NCBI GenBank assembly: GCA_011319805.1
Contig: SJRY01000283.1
Span: 372,001 to 436,000, forward strand
DNA from: Macrocybe gigantea
Taxonomy: Eukaryota > Basidiomycota > Agaricomycetes > Agaricales > Callistosporiaceae
DNA length: 64,000 bases
Direction of reading: 5' to 3'
This document shows positions 11,766-30,715 of this stretch, one piece after another. The number at the start of each line of letters is the position of its first letter. The stretch's first letter is position 1. The notes beneath the pieces are model-generated. The model saw nothing but the letters and a program-made list of their open reading frames with translations. It ran no database searches and had not been told where the DNA came from. Made by a program: the position numbers and the translations under genes.

Positions 11766-13213
11766 ATGGCCCTACGCTCTAGGTGCAACGCGTTTTTGAA
11801 ACCATTGTGAGTTGCATTACTTGCGATCTGGCTTTCGCATTGACCAGAATCAATATCTCCGACTGCAGGCTTTTTCTTCTCTGCGTCGCGCCATATGCCT
11901 CTTTTTCTTTGGTTCTCACAACCCGATGCCCGCTCCCGGGACCTTCAGTATCGCGTTTTTGAGTCCGGTGACCGTAGTATGGGATTATTCACCGACAGAC
12001 CCGAAATTCGTCACTCTTGTGGTGAATCTGATCGACACCAAGCCGCGGGTGTCCCTGCCTTTTGCGATTAAGGTGAACGTTTCCGCGGGTACTGTAACAA
12101 AGACCCTGCCTGGTCTTGAGGTTGTCACGTAACATGCTTTCCTGTCGTTTTCAGCTTGACAGAGATGCTAACTCTGTCGGACTAGGGATATTTTCACGAA
12201 CTTGAAGATTGCTGCCGTGGACGTTTTGTATGCTTATTTATTTAATATTAAACGGAATTGTTCCGTGACGACCTAATGCCACAGGAACCCTCTGAGTGTC
12301 CTGGCACAAAGTCCGACGTTCAGGGCCCTGAGGAATCCATCAACGTAAGGCATTATTCTCATCTGCTCGCGCTGTGGTCTCAGCACATTTCTGCACAGCT
12401 CCACTCCATTGACCACACTTGAGACATGGACTTCGATTCCGTCCGCCCCCTCTGAATCTTCAGCCCCAAACTCTGCGCAAGACGCAGCTTCCACGTCTCT
12501 CGATCCGTTGCCAGATCCATCAGCTGCTGGCGATCCTGGATCTGGCTCGAACTTCGCGCCTAGTGCTTCTTCCTTCCAAAGTGGTGCTCTTCTGAGCTCC
12601 TCGTCGCCTCTTGGGATGCCGGGTGCTACCTCTTTCACTTTCTCTAGCCCTTCGTCGATGACTTTCATGCCCTCCACGACGGTATCTGATCCTGACAGCA
12701 CCAATCTCCCTCATCAGGGAACTACAAGTCCAGAGGCGTCAAAGCGGACGAACATAGGTGCAATACTTGGGGGTGTCCTCGGGGGGTTGGCGTTCTTGTC
12801 ACTTTCGGTCTATTTCCTTTCTCGCCATGTCCAGCGCCTTTGTAGTCAAGCATCCGACCGTGAAAGTATCTTCAGAGTCACCCCTCTCAACAATGACGGA
12901 ACGTTCAGGCCCTTTTCTTCGAGTGAGAAATTAACAAATCAACCAGTTCTAAATCATCGATAATACTCACTTATCACCTATAGTCCCTGAAAAGGGGAGA
13001 ATCGTCTACGCGTCAAGCAGCCCTACTGTACCTGACAGCAGCATGACGTATGCCAGTGATTCGTATACCCATCTGGCGGATTCGCAAGGGCGGACGAACA
13101 GTTTCCACCTGGAGCCGCAGTTTGGTCCGCAACGGGCACATCGGGACGAAAGGATAAGTCTGCAGCTGTATGGTCAACCTCCGCCGTCGTACGATGCGGA
13201 GGGCACTCCATGA
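11766..13213 (+). pseudogene. Single-pass surface protein C, frameshifted early and truncated in the tail
   Basis: Exons by comparison with A and B: 11766-11806, 11869-12128, 12186-12227, 12285-12344, 12399-12922 and 12984-13213. The domain order is the same as in B: signal sequence, beta domain with LSPVTVVW, stalk, membrane helix (ILGGVLGGLAFLSLSVYF) and tail. Two differences from B stand out. Near 11930 C is one base shorter than B, so the signal-peptide frame and the ectodomain frame do not connect. In the tail, the CGA arginine codon of B (after ...GTP/ETP) is TGA at 13211 in C. That removes about 30 residues that are still recognisable in the following DNA. Confidence 0.75.
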
Positions 13214-13478
13214 AACATTCATCGGTGTGCAGAACAAGACAGTCACTCGGCGACGTTGTCCGTCGCTCCTACCTTGTATGAATATTTCCACGTTCTTTCC
13301 TTTCTCATTCGTATTGTCGTACTGTGTATATATTCCTGTGGAATAGTGTTGATGTATCTAAGGACAGCTTTTCACAACGAATCTATTAAAGACGGGTTTC
13401 CACTAGTACTGATCCTAAAATACAATACTGATGTAGGCAGAAGATTAGCGCCCAAATAAATCAATAAAAAGAACAACA

Positions 13479-19771
<6,293 letters not shown>

Positions 19772-20233
19772 GGCGACGAAGGGCTTTGGTCGTACCACAG
19801 GAAGTCCTGGGGCCCACGACTTACTTATGTAGATAGGACGACAAAGCGAGCCTGTCTGAGATATATCAGGCCGGGCATATATGCTATGTCGTGTATTTCG
19901 CCGCGGCACCGGCCAAGAAGCTGACTCTTGCGCTCCTGACGCGTAGCCCTCGGCATGCTGTATGTCTTTGATGCTGATGTCAGCTCTTCCTGTCAGCATT
20001 CGCCTCTGACTCCGCAAGGTCCACACTCCTCAACGCGTACACCAAAAGCGACCGGGCTATGTACGACAATGTGATGCCTCTGCAGTGTTGAAAAACCTAT
20101 AGTACGGTAATGAGACGAGTGTAGACAGTAGAGCTCGTCGACCTGTCAGCTATAGCACTGATTATGTCCAAGCTGAGTTAACGATCGCCCGATTCTTCTC
20201 TTCTTTGATCCTCGGTCACTTTCTCGTACGTAC
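19772..20233. other. Intergenic region, promoter side of the ABC gene
   Basis: No supported coding sequence. It carries the upstream region of the ABC gene and the 3' flank of the minus-strand gene ending at 20234. Confidence 0.4.
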
Positions 20234-21440
20234 TCATGTCATCTTTGAAGCCATACGGAGGATGCCAGGAATAACCTGCGGTGCTGTGCATTCCTTTCGT
20301 ACGTCTGAAAGAATTCTCTCTACTTCCTCGCGTCGTATCCTTTCTCGCAGCAGCTCTGAGAGACAATGGAACAATTTTATGGACGAGGCCATTCCTGCAA
20401 TTCAAGAAAATGCGTGTCTTAGCAACCAGGCGGCAACTGTATGAAACAGGCACTAACCGTCCTGGAACTGAGGTCGCATCGGCTCAACTGAAACACCCAA
20501 TGACTCAAGCATCGTCTCTACCCTATACGCCTTATATATCGCTTGTGCAGTCTCTTCCTGAACAGTTCCTCGCTCCCGCATGAGTCTCTCGATTTCTGGA
20601 GGACACCGTTCGGGCACCCCGGCATTGCCCTTCACCTTGGAATGAGAACACGTACACAATCTCCAGGCCAAACAAACGCACGTAACGCACCTGGCTCTGC
20701 GTTGGTTTCTTCTCTTCGGATACAAGTCTTGAGACGCTCTCCTTATTGTGGCTCTTGAGCGGCAGTGGCGCGCGGCCCTGCGCAGTCTCGAGAGTTGTGC
20801 GCGGTTTCGCGAGAAAACATGATCCGAATTCGAACTTGTCTTTGGGAGACCTAATTTGAATGTCAGTTGATTCCACTGGAGCAATCTCCTTTGGCAAATC
20901 TCACAACTCCTTAAGGCGCATATCCTTGCTGTGTTTGGTCAATTGAGCAACTCATTGCCCCATTGGAACATGCCGTCGCTCACATAGAACAACTCCTCAT
21001 ACTTTTCTTGGACTCGGACATTCCTCGATGGCAAACGACGTTTCGCACGCGCTTGTACACAATCTTTCATCAGCGCAGTTGGACCTCATCAGCCGCCCCA
21101 GCAGAATAGAAGTAACAATGGGCTACAACTCACAGAATCTTTTTTTGTTTGCCACAAAAGCACGACACCGTCATTCTCAACCTTTTTCATGTTCGCCTGG
21201 GGCGGATGCGGGAGCTTGAGCGTGTCGCAGTCGCGTCGGACCCACACCGGCAGATCGACGCTCGATGCGTTGCGCATCTTGGCTGACTTGTCACCTTCAT
21301 ATTCGATGTAGAGCATCAGGTTCAGCATTTCTCCGACGCTGAGCCGTGGGGTGTGAGATGACAGAAGTGCTGCGGTGTGGCATGTTCCGTTGGCGCTCAA
21401 GCGTGTCTGGCGTTCGGGGAAGCGCGATGGGCGCTCGTGG
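20234..21440 (-). CDS. Unidentified minus-strand multi-exon gene
   Basis: I do not recognise the family. Clear coding pieces on the minus strand are a segment with RLSVGEMLNLMLYIEYEGD and a WVRRDCDTLKLPHPPQ stretch (about 21400-21140), a basic/acidic segment with KYEELFYVSDGMFQWGN (about 21060-20950) and LPKEIAPVESTDIQI...KSHNKESVSRLVSEEKK (about 20895-20700). The last two exons, 20635-20458 and 20394-20234, join well with 5' GT and 3' AG. They read VPERCPPEIERLMRERG, a helical region, and a C-terminal IRREEVERILSDVRKE before the stop. The 3' half looks like a coiled coil. The 5' end and the joins between the first pieces are not settled; more coding exons may lie upstream. Confidence 0.45.
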
Positions 21441-21803
21441 ACCTACATCTCACATCATGTGCAAATATGTCACACCATGAACACCTACAACTAAGGCTAC
21501 AAGCAGAAAATCAAGTCGGTATAAAATATGCCAATAACACCAGTCTACGTGAGTGAGTATATGCTTTCACGAAATGTTCATCGGGGTTTCACTCGAAAAA
21601 AAAAAGGAAAAATGAAAAGACAAGATGTATACAAGGGCAGTCTTTCACTGGATGTTCATTTCGAACTCGAATGCCGTTGCGAATTTGCCTCAAGGGAGAA
21701 AGCAATGGGCGGTGTCCTTCTGTCTTCGCTCAAAGGCATGCAAAGGTCACGAAACTTGGCTGAGGCTTTGTCGCAGAACGTAACTTCATGAACTCCGCCC
21801 AAG

Positions 21804-23332
21804 TTAATCACGGACGTCCATGAGGAGGTGCATAAAGTCAGGGAACGGGATGACGTACTCGCTTTCATGCCAGATATGAGAGTTTCCAGAGAGCATCTCC
21901 GCATCTGAACTAGCCAACTCGTGCCATACGTTGGCATAGTTTCTGTGGAGAAAAGGGCACATCGGCTCGTACAGCGTCGGGTTGTCCAAAGAGTCGTCAG
22001 GGACATCAAAGGCCATAGCATGCATCAGTTGCTGGAAGGCTTGAACTTGGAAATCACTGGCTTTTGGAGGATTAGGCATTGCCTGGGGACAAGAGGCTAT
22101 ATGCTGCACTAGTCGACCGCTGAGAATGACTGACGACAGCATGGCAATCAACACCCTTCAGGTAAAACCACAGCAGCCCGACTGAAGCGTCATAGACACT
22201 CTCGACTCGAAGATTATGAACGCCTTGGGTACCGACTTGGTATGTTTCCTTGCCAGCAGCCCATTGTAAAGCGACATAGAAAAGGATCCTCATAGGACCG
22301 CATATGTGAGGCTACTAATCAGTCAAAATTCACCAGAATATAAGATGAGAGGATTTCTGAAGGAATGCGCGTTCGAGGGGTACCTATACAACACACCTGG
22401 CATCCAGAGAAGAGAATTTAGGCTCTAGATTTGGCTTGAACCTCGCGCAACGAGAGTCTGCGGGAGATGCGTACATGAGTCAGCGCAATGAAAAGGAGCC
22501 AGTATTTCGGAGGCTACGATGGGTGCGCAATATATTCGCGGGAGTGGATTAACGAACCTGTATTCCAAGCCCGCGACAGCATTAGCGAGCATTGGTGAGG
22601 AGATGGATTGCTGAAAACCATCCCTGTCATCTGAGACCGCCGCCCGTCGTTGCTGAGCGCACGTCCGAACAGTGCACCCACTTGCCAACACATGCGCATA
22701 CACACTCCAACACATGGTGCAAACGACTCGGACTTGTTGCAGTAAGTATCGACGCAATCCAGAATGTCTGCTCGCGTTGCCCGATAACGAGACGTCTTGT
22801 CCGAAATCCGAAAGAAAGTTAAAATGCGCATTTTGAGACAGCTCTTCTGCCCAGTCATATGCCGAAAACCAAAACCGCGCTGATGGAGTCAACAGCAGCG
22901 CAATCGCACCAGACAGCTCTGCGCACATCCGTTCATTCGGAACAGGCCTTCGTGGATTTTGCTCCGGGCCGTCACATGGGCACGATCGGTCCCGCACCCT
23001 GTCCAGCTGGATGCAACGTGCAAATCATACAAACCCGCGCCCCCCTTTGGAATCGACTCTGGCACACAATAAACAAGTGAAATGCACGACCGTGGGCCAA
23101 CCTCTCGGATGCAATCCGTCACGCCGACGACTGCCATTGCTAGCTGCGGCCTACGCCTTCCCCGCGCGGATTCAGCACGGCTGCTCATTATTATGTCCAG
23201 CACGTCGAAGTACCAAGTACGTGGCAGATGTTAACCCCCTGTCTTACCTGCGTACGCGTCTCTTGCGTCTGCGATCGATATCAGGATAACAGGGTTGTGC
23301 CCATGCACGTTAATGAAAAGGAGCCGCAGCAT
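21804..23332 (-). CDS. Unidentified minus-strand gene, exon structure uncertain
   Basis: Family not recognised. The best supported part is the 3' end. A segment with YQVGTQGVHNLRVESVYDA and ASVGLLWFYLK joins across an intron to AMPNPPKASDFQVQAFQQL and runs to the stop at 21804 (ending FPDFMHLLMDVRD). Upstream pieces with codon-like composition are MLRLLFINVHGHNPVIL (start near 23332), YFDVLDIIMSSRAESARG (near 23190) and CAELSGAIALLLTPS (near 22920). I could not connect them with confidence. It may be one gene with small introns, or a decaying one. Confidence 0.35.
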
Positions 23333-25764
23333 GATGCCAAGGTATGTGGGGTGGCGGTCGGGGGTGGGGAACGCGGGAGCGGCCAGTGATTACGTTCCTG
23401 CCTGGTTTGCTCAGGGTGTTCATGCTTTCTTCGTCCTTTCATTAGAGACAGGACGCTGTTGCATGGCCAGCCTTGCCTTCACAGTCTTACACCCGACCTT
23501 AAACCGCAACAGACGTCGAGGATAAGACATACACATAATGATTAGTTAACCTCAACCCTCAAAATTACCTAGTGTACCCACCTTGCCACAACGATCCTGC
23601 ATGACTTATCAAGAAATCTGAAAGGTGGCAGCGAATCCAGACTGTCTGCTTGGCACACCCATTCACATATGCTCAAATGGATGTCTCATTTAATTACCGT
23701 TAGGAATCACCACGCACATTCATAGACGCTGATGCTGACTCTAATGAGACCAACGTTTTCACAGGGGTCTATCTATCTCTGGACATTCAACAGCCCGAGT
23801 GTCATTCATGATTTAGTCAATGCTGTACATGACCTTCCTTTCGATGAAAGCGGACGAAATGCACGAGTCAACAGAAGACGCCATTGCACGACGACAGCCA
23901 TGATAGGACCCTTGCAAACGCCGTCTTCCCCCTTTACGCAGGCACGAAAATGATAGTTACGAGACGTATGCACAACGTCATGGCCCCTTACGGCGAGCTG
24001 GCATACACATAACCATTCGCCACCTAGCCTCGTGTACACCACATGTTTTCCTTGCGCGACAGAGGGAAGAGCATTTTTGTCGAAGTCTTGCCGTCAAAGA
24101 AGGCCCACCTCTACAACACGTTCAACCCAGGGTAGACGGAAGAACTTGATAGAGGACGCTCAAAAAAATTTTTTTTCTTCGAGCTTCTTAACCATTCGGG
24201 GTCGATCTTGAGCTCTGCTTGTGAACATTCCACCTCTTTCATGAAGAGAGGTCGACGTTCACAACATCTCCGAGGGAGATGTAGGGGACAAAGCAGAAAT
24301 GAGAATGTCTGTGACTACATCTAGAAGATTCTCGCGAAACTAGAATGAAAAAGGCCCGTATCTCTTGTCCGGACTCGTGAGGCCTTTCTGCGGTATGGTG
24401 AAAGGGATGAACCGATATGATAAGATGTGACTGTCTGCTATCGTGTCAAGATCTCCGCGTCTTATTCGCCGAGAGCGGACGCGTGGCCAAGGGACGATGG
24501 ATGTGATCGAATCGAGTTAAGCTAGGTAGTCGATTGCATAGAATTGCATGCATGCTCAAATTACACGAGGGCGACGATTCGATCTAGGATTGATGACCTA
24601 ACGAGGGAGATAAACAAAGAAGCTTGGGATTTGAGTGCGTCCCGGCACCCACGCCTGCTTAGATGATCTATGAAAAGGCTCCAGATGACGAACATAGTGG
24701 TGAGCGAGTAGCTTGTGCCCTTTTCGAATGTGAATGTGAACAGGAGTGACACCCTGGAGACGTACAAAGCAGAACAGGAATAGTTTGAGAATGGCTGCTG
24801 GCAAGTTCCGGGGAAACTGTACAGTACACAAACCCACCAAGGGTCGTCGGCAGATGAGAACGATGACGGCATTCCACATACTTGTGAAAGGGGGAACACG
24901 CGTCTCTGGTTCGGATTTCCAGGCATCTGTCTATCAGTCTTGCGCCGAGATTTCTGGACAAAGCAGGAGATGGTCAACAGCGCAAGGGGCGGTGGGCTGA
25001 AATCCGCCGGGCTCCGCGTCTGCGATGGGACTTTGTCCACGGAGGTTCGGGCAATGCGGAAAGTACAGCTAGATACACGGAAATTTTTAATAAACAAGCA
25101 AGCTGCCAAACTAGGCGAGCCGAAACGATCAACAGTTTCCTCTCCGTCAGGTCAATGATGAAGGATGATGCCTATCTTTGTGCTCGTCCATGTTTCGGTG
25201 GCAATCAATGATAATGGCCATGTCAATGGGTTAAAGGCGTTCCCGGAACCGTGGGGACGCTGGGAACAAGATATGGCAGCTCTGTGAGTGGACGCGGGCT
25301 TGCGCGGGCGCAGCCTGAGAGCGCATCACAGCTATTCAGGCAGGCTGTCAGACGGACTGAATTGGTGTGATCAAGCCGTGACTCGCGCTCGACGTGCCAC
25401 GAGGTTTTCATCTGTTTGGCTGGGCGTCGCTCACCCTAACCCTACTCCTGGGTCTTCTGACTTTACTGCATTTCGCTGGAGGCGCAGGCTGGCCAAAGGT
25501 CTGGGATCTGCCGTATCCAGGCCATCAAAGCAGTCCCGATAATATCTGTGGCGAGAAGTGTGAAAGGGGGCCAGCTTGGACTGCAAGGATATGAAGGCCG
25601 CATGTCGGGAAGTTTGTAAGCGAGTTATGCAGTGCTTGCCATTTGCGGCATTACGTCCATTGTCTATATATCCATCATAGTTTCAAGCGATTATTTTCCC
25701 CTTCGCCCTATTACACTTTTTTTTCTCTTCCGCCACCCTAGAGGTGCTTTCAACAGCTGGTCTA
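23333..25764. other. 2.4-kb stretch without a recognised gene
   Basis: Reading frames up to 182 codons occur on the minus strand (25109-24561) but show no domain, no signal sequence and no splice-supported extension, so I do not call them. The part around 24160-24500 contains a long A/T run and a stem-loop (listed separately) and could carry a non-coding RNA. Confidence 0.4.
24219..24264. other. 46-nt stem-loop with 8-bp perfect outer stem
   Basis: TTGTGAAC at 24219-24226 pairs exactly with GTTCACAA at 24257-24264. Inside it ACCTCTTT (24232-24239) pairs with AAGAGAGGT (24244-24252), with one bulge, around a short loop. Role unknown; it lies in a gene-free region. Confidence 0.5.
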
Positions 25765-27390
25765 ATGCTAACTCTTCTTCCAGGCTCTTCCTGCGACGTC
25801 TGCGCAGAGGAATACGGCCCGCAATGCAGGCCGCACACCATTCCGTGCGGTGAGCGCTCACAGAATCGCATTTTTCCCTTTTGGAGCCAACGAAAAATTT
25901 TTTTTCCCTTGATCCTTTTGCAGGCCATGTCTTGTGCTCGAGTTGCTGCAGCACCATAGTTGAAAAGACGCCCTCCCGCCTCTCGCCCGTCTGCCCGTTC
26001 TGTCGCGAAACCTTCACGAGCGAGTCGGTCCGGATCATTCGCACGGACTTTGCGACGAGTGGAACCAGTACGCCGTCGCGACACTTTGCTCGTCCGTTCG
26101 AGTCGAATAAGGCCGATTTTGCAGACGCGTTGGCGAGGAAGACGGAACGGGTCGTCAGCTCCGAGGCCGCCTCCAGGACCCGGTCGGAAGCTCGCCGTCT
26201 GGAGGACAAGGTGGCAAGGGTCGCCTCCAAAAAATGTTCTGTGGAGGAGGTCTCTACCCTCCACAACGAACTCGAAGAATGGCTCAAGGCTGACGGTTCG
26301 GATGACAAGGTGCCGCGGCGAAGCTAATCTAATCTCGTATTCCGGCGCTCATTTGCTCTGCCGTAACTTCTTTTTTTTTTCCCTCTCTTAGATCGCCCTG
26401 CACCTCAGCGCCGCTCTCCTTAGAGCTATTCTTATGAATCACTTTGCGCATTCCGAAGCAAGTAAGAATGCGAAAACCGTCGAAGTCACTCTCAAGACCA
26501 GGCTAGACGACATGGAAAACACCAATGGAAAATTAGAAGATGAACTAAGAAAGTGAGTACAGCGGTTACGTATGCGCCTTCTTCCCACAATCTATCACGA
26601 ACTGATCCTGTTTCGTCGCATCTTCAGAACAGTGAGTCATTGCGCCTCCTCATGAGCCATTCCGAGTCCCAGTCTGACCGATCTCTGCCTCACAGCGTTG
26701 CAATATCAAACAAAATGCCAAGAAGTACAAAATCTGCACACCGAGGTGAACCGCCTGAAGGCGCTCGCGACGACGCTCGGCATCCCGGCGCCCGATCACC
26801 ACCATCGATCGAGCTCCACCTCGCCCACGCCGTCCGCGGGGCCGCCGCTGAGCCCTTCGGCGCATTCGCCCCTTTCACGACTACACTCCACGCACACGAG
26901 ATCCACGTCCATGTCCACATCACGACCCCTCACGCCTGCCACGCCCTCTCCTTCGCACACGCGTGCGTATACGCCTTCGCCGTCGACCCTCCACCGCTCG
27001 CAAACTCCTTCGATCCGCTCCCACACGCCCTCGCTCCGTTCCCACACCCCCGGGCCGCTGTCGATGCACCATTCGACACCCTCAACACCTCTGCACTCTT
27101 CCCCGCTGACGTCCTCGACTACGTACTCGCGCGGCCCGACTCACACGCCGGCGCCACCTCCTCCCCCGATACCCCCAAAGCCGCGCAGGCTGTCGACCCC
27201 GACGCCACCTAAAATGATGATGCGTTCGCAGTCGGACGAGAAGCACGAGGTGCACGACCGTTGGATACCTCCGCCCGACCCAGAATACGAATACACGGGG
27301 CGGCTTTCCAGGCTCGCCTCGCGCCCACAATCTCGCGCGGCGATGTACGCTGCGACATCGCACGCTAAAAAAATAACGTCTCCGACGTGA
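25765..27390 (+). CDS. RING-finger protein 1 with coiled coil and Ser/Pro/Thr-rich tail
   Basis: Exon 1 is 25765-25849, exon 2 25924-26309, exon 3 26392-26552 and the last exon about 26696-27390. The N-terminus carries a C3HC4 RING: CDVC, then CGHVLCSSC after the first splice, then CPFC. RING domains recruit E2 enzymes for ubiquitin transfer. A helical region follows (SEARRLEDKVARV, EEVSTLHNELEEWL), then a second one with LDDMENTNGKLEDELRK and VQNLHTEVNRLKAL. The tail of about 200 residues is rich in Ser, Thr, Pro and His. The join between exon 3 and the last exon does not keep frame directly. A 4-5 nt exon near 26633 (as in RING gene 2) plus one base would fix it. Paralogues: 36653-39529 and 44835-42408. 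Confidence 0.8.
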
Positions 27391-28695
27391 GACGGGGATT
27401 TCTCAAACAATCCCTTACACTAGTACGACCTCTTTTCCGGCATCGCCTTCTTCCGTCTGTTTTTACGCTCCAGCTACTCCCGAACAGTCTATTCTGGATT
27501 ATTTGCGGTTTTTGCGTTGCATCGTAACCTTATTGTCCGTTATCTGCTCTGAATATCTTCTTTCTTCATCCAAGTCGTCTCTCACCTTATACCTCGTCTG
27601 TTTTATCTCACTCAGGGGTGGACGTTTTCTGCTTTGTGTTTTTGCTGGATCTTTTTTTTTTCGATCTTCGGTCGCATATATTTACCCATCGCTTTCGGTC
27701 CTTTTTCGCATAGCAGCTCTGTTTCTTTTTCATTGTTTCAGCTAGCGTGCGGCGCTTTCGTCTGCCCACTCGTAGTTCTATCTCTTCCTTTTAACCGGCC
27801 TCATTGCAGATTATCGTTATCTTTCCATCCTCCGTCATAGATCAAGCCTCGTGTTGGAATTTCTTGAAATTTGCAAACACGTTGGCAGGCACCCATATAT
27901 CCTATTGTTTCTTGTAGCATTGATTTTTCCCTCGTGTTTTGTCCCCTTTTTTTTCGCTCTTCCGTAGTCTTGGTTATCGGGATTCGCTATAGTTAGCTTC
28001 TCAAGTACAGTACCCTAGCGGAGTATAATTGTAATTCTTTTTTTGCGTCTGCGTTTGTCTGGAAGCGAAGCATTTCCTGAACGCTGAACACGCTGCTACT
28101 GCATGTAAACGCGAATCAGGAGCGCTCGTCCCTAGGCTGCCTGATCTGCTCGGAGGCGCGAGGCCTCGTGTAGAGCACAAGCGCGCACGCGTCGTCGCGT
28201 AGATAACTGGTGCAGCGGTTGCGTTTCGACCTGATTTGCCTCGTCGTTTTCCGGTTGTCGATCGATTCGATCGATTGTGCTAACATTGCGTTGGGATTTG
28301 CAATTGCGATAGTGTTTGAACTTTGCGACTTTGGGAAAGTCGGCCGCGATGATAGGACCTAACGGACGAGGTGTCTCCGCGTGCTGTCATTGCGGCGAGG
28401 TCGGATTTCGTTCTCGTTCTTGCCATTGCAGAGTGCCATCTATGTATGGTACTGCGATCTTGATGGGTAGATGACGTCTCGGGCTGTAGGTACCTCCATC
28501 GGAATTGATTGAGTGATGTACCTCACTGTCCAGGATGACGATCAACATCATGGACTTTAAACACAGAGTCTGATCAGATTCGATATCCATTCAATTGTTG
28601 CTTAGGGTTGCTGACATATGGACATTTGTACATAGTGAATAAGACTCAAAAAATAATTGTTCTCGCAGCGGGCGTTGAAAGATGGATCTGACAAA
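27391..28695. other. Downstream region of RING gene 1, T-rich
   Basis: About 600 bp after the stop are rich in T and C on the plus strand, as often seen in fungal 3' untranslated regions. No further gene was found before the end of the minus-strand gene at 28696. Confidence 0.45.
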
Positions 28696-29108
28696 TCAAG
28701 CACTGTGGGCCGGGTTGTGAGGGAGCTGCAGAATAGAAACATTGAAGTGAGAGATACGAGATAAAGCGGAATCAGATGGGGCTTACGGGCGAGGTGATGT
28801 TGAGCGCTGCTGCGAGAGAGGAGAATTCTGCAGCGGTCGGCTTGGCAGTCCCAGTGCAGACTGGTCAAAAGTTCGCATGGACAAAGTCGTTAGGAATGAT
28901 CCGGAGCAAGGAGGATCAGGAGTGCTCGTACTGTCAGTAACGCGTTGTTCGGTGGAGCCGATCTTCGCGGCGATGTCAGCGTATGAGAGGCCTGTGGAGA
29001 TCGGAGCGTCAGCGGGTCCTGCTGAAAAATGACAGTTCCTGGGCATCGCGCATTACCGGATCGAGCCTTTGCAGCAGCGACGGCGGTGCACTGAGGATCA
29101 GGGGCCAT
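28696..29108 (-). CDS. 71-residue protein like the N-terminal helical domain of cyanate hydratase
   Basis: Four exons (29108-29057, 28991-28932, 28860-28787, 28725-28696) total 216 nt and give an intact 71-residue protein. The sequence AAAKARSGLSYADIAAKIGS, then TEQRVTDICTG and KPTAAEFSSLAAALNI, follows the pattern of the helix-turn-helix-like N-terminal domain of cyanases (KAKGLTF-x-IA-x-xIG...). The C-terminal catalytic domain of cyanase, with its Arg, Glu and Ser active-site residues, is absent: the frame ends a few residues after the helical domain. It therefore cannot by itself be the bicarbonate-dependent cyanate-degrading enzyme. It may be a stand-alone small DNA-binding or oligomerisation domain protein. 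Divergent to RPS14. Confidence 0.72.
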
Positions 29109-29553
29109 GTTCGTGACGATGTACTGTACTGATGTGTTTGAGAGGAAAAGCGGAGAGGCGAGGCAGAGAGGACTTTGTCAAAGGGTGCTCTTTTGGATCA
29201 GGTGAGAGTCGAAAGAGCTTTTATAAAGCAGTCGCCTGCCATGTATGGTGAACTGGACCGTTCTGGAAAGCTGGGAGACCGGAAGGAAGATCAAATGATC
29301 CTCTTCTATCGATTTTTCATCAGGTGATGAGAGAACTTTTTATTGAATTCATGCGAATCCGTTGCATGCATCCAGCTTTCGCGGCCTCAGATGGTCTGAT
29401 GAAGCTCGGAGGAAAGCTGATAATCTGATAATCAGTCATATTTGCTGCTATTGATTACTGCTTGTAAGTGTAGTGTTCAACCTCTACGCGAAATTTGGTG
29501 TCGAGCTCATCGTCTGTCAATCCATCCTCAAGCTCCGTCCTCAACCCGTCAAA
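29109..29553. promoter_or_regulatory. Divergent promoter between the cyanase-like gene and RPS14
   Basis: 445 bp separate two start codons on opposite strands. The region must drive both genes. I saw no clear TATA box; core elements were not resolved. Confidence 0.6.
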
Positions 29554-30267
<714 letters not shown>

Positions 30268-30715
30268 TCGTGTTCTGGTGGAGCTCAGTCGCACTGTTGC
30301 CTATATGAAGGAACGACCAAAAATTACCGAACGACACCTATTTTCTCTTCGGTTGTAGCTAGGAATCATTTCTTTTCGGTGTTTGCAATACAATGTCGCC
30401 GTTCGACACGCATCAGGTTCAGCAATGGCCTGACCCGTGGTCGACCACTTTGTTATGCTTTTCCTTTGTTAGAGATGCTCGATCATGTTGGTATGAGCCC
30501 TGAAGCAATGAAAAACAATCGAAAGAGCGCGGCAAATGATCTATTACAAGGGAAATGATCCGTTGGACGCGTATCAAATTGCTCTCTTGTAGCTCAGCAT
30601 CTTGTAAACGAACGATGGTACACAGTGTGACCGTAATCCACGACGTCATCGATGAAAGATCGGAATCACCATCACCGCCACCGCTTCGGCACTACGCCGC
30701 TCCTTGGAGACCTCC

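Noticed and set aside
24219..24490. Possible spliceosomal, U3 or RNase P RNA
   Set aside because: None of the conserved boxes of these RNAs as I know them is present; only the hairpin is reported.
24561..25109. 182-codon open frame on the minus strand
   Set aside because: No domain, no membrane or signal pattern, and composition unlike the recognised genes; a similar-length frame overlaps it on another frame.
25683..26308. Two minus-strand frames of about 200 codons
   Set aside because: They are antisense to RING gene 1 exons; the plus strand carries the RING motif and proper splice sites.
26553..27212. 219-codon plus-strand frame with His/Ala/Pro-rich sequence
   Set aside because: It is the shadow of the low-complexity tail of RING gene 1 in another frame, and also runs through an intron.
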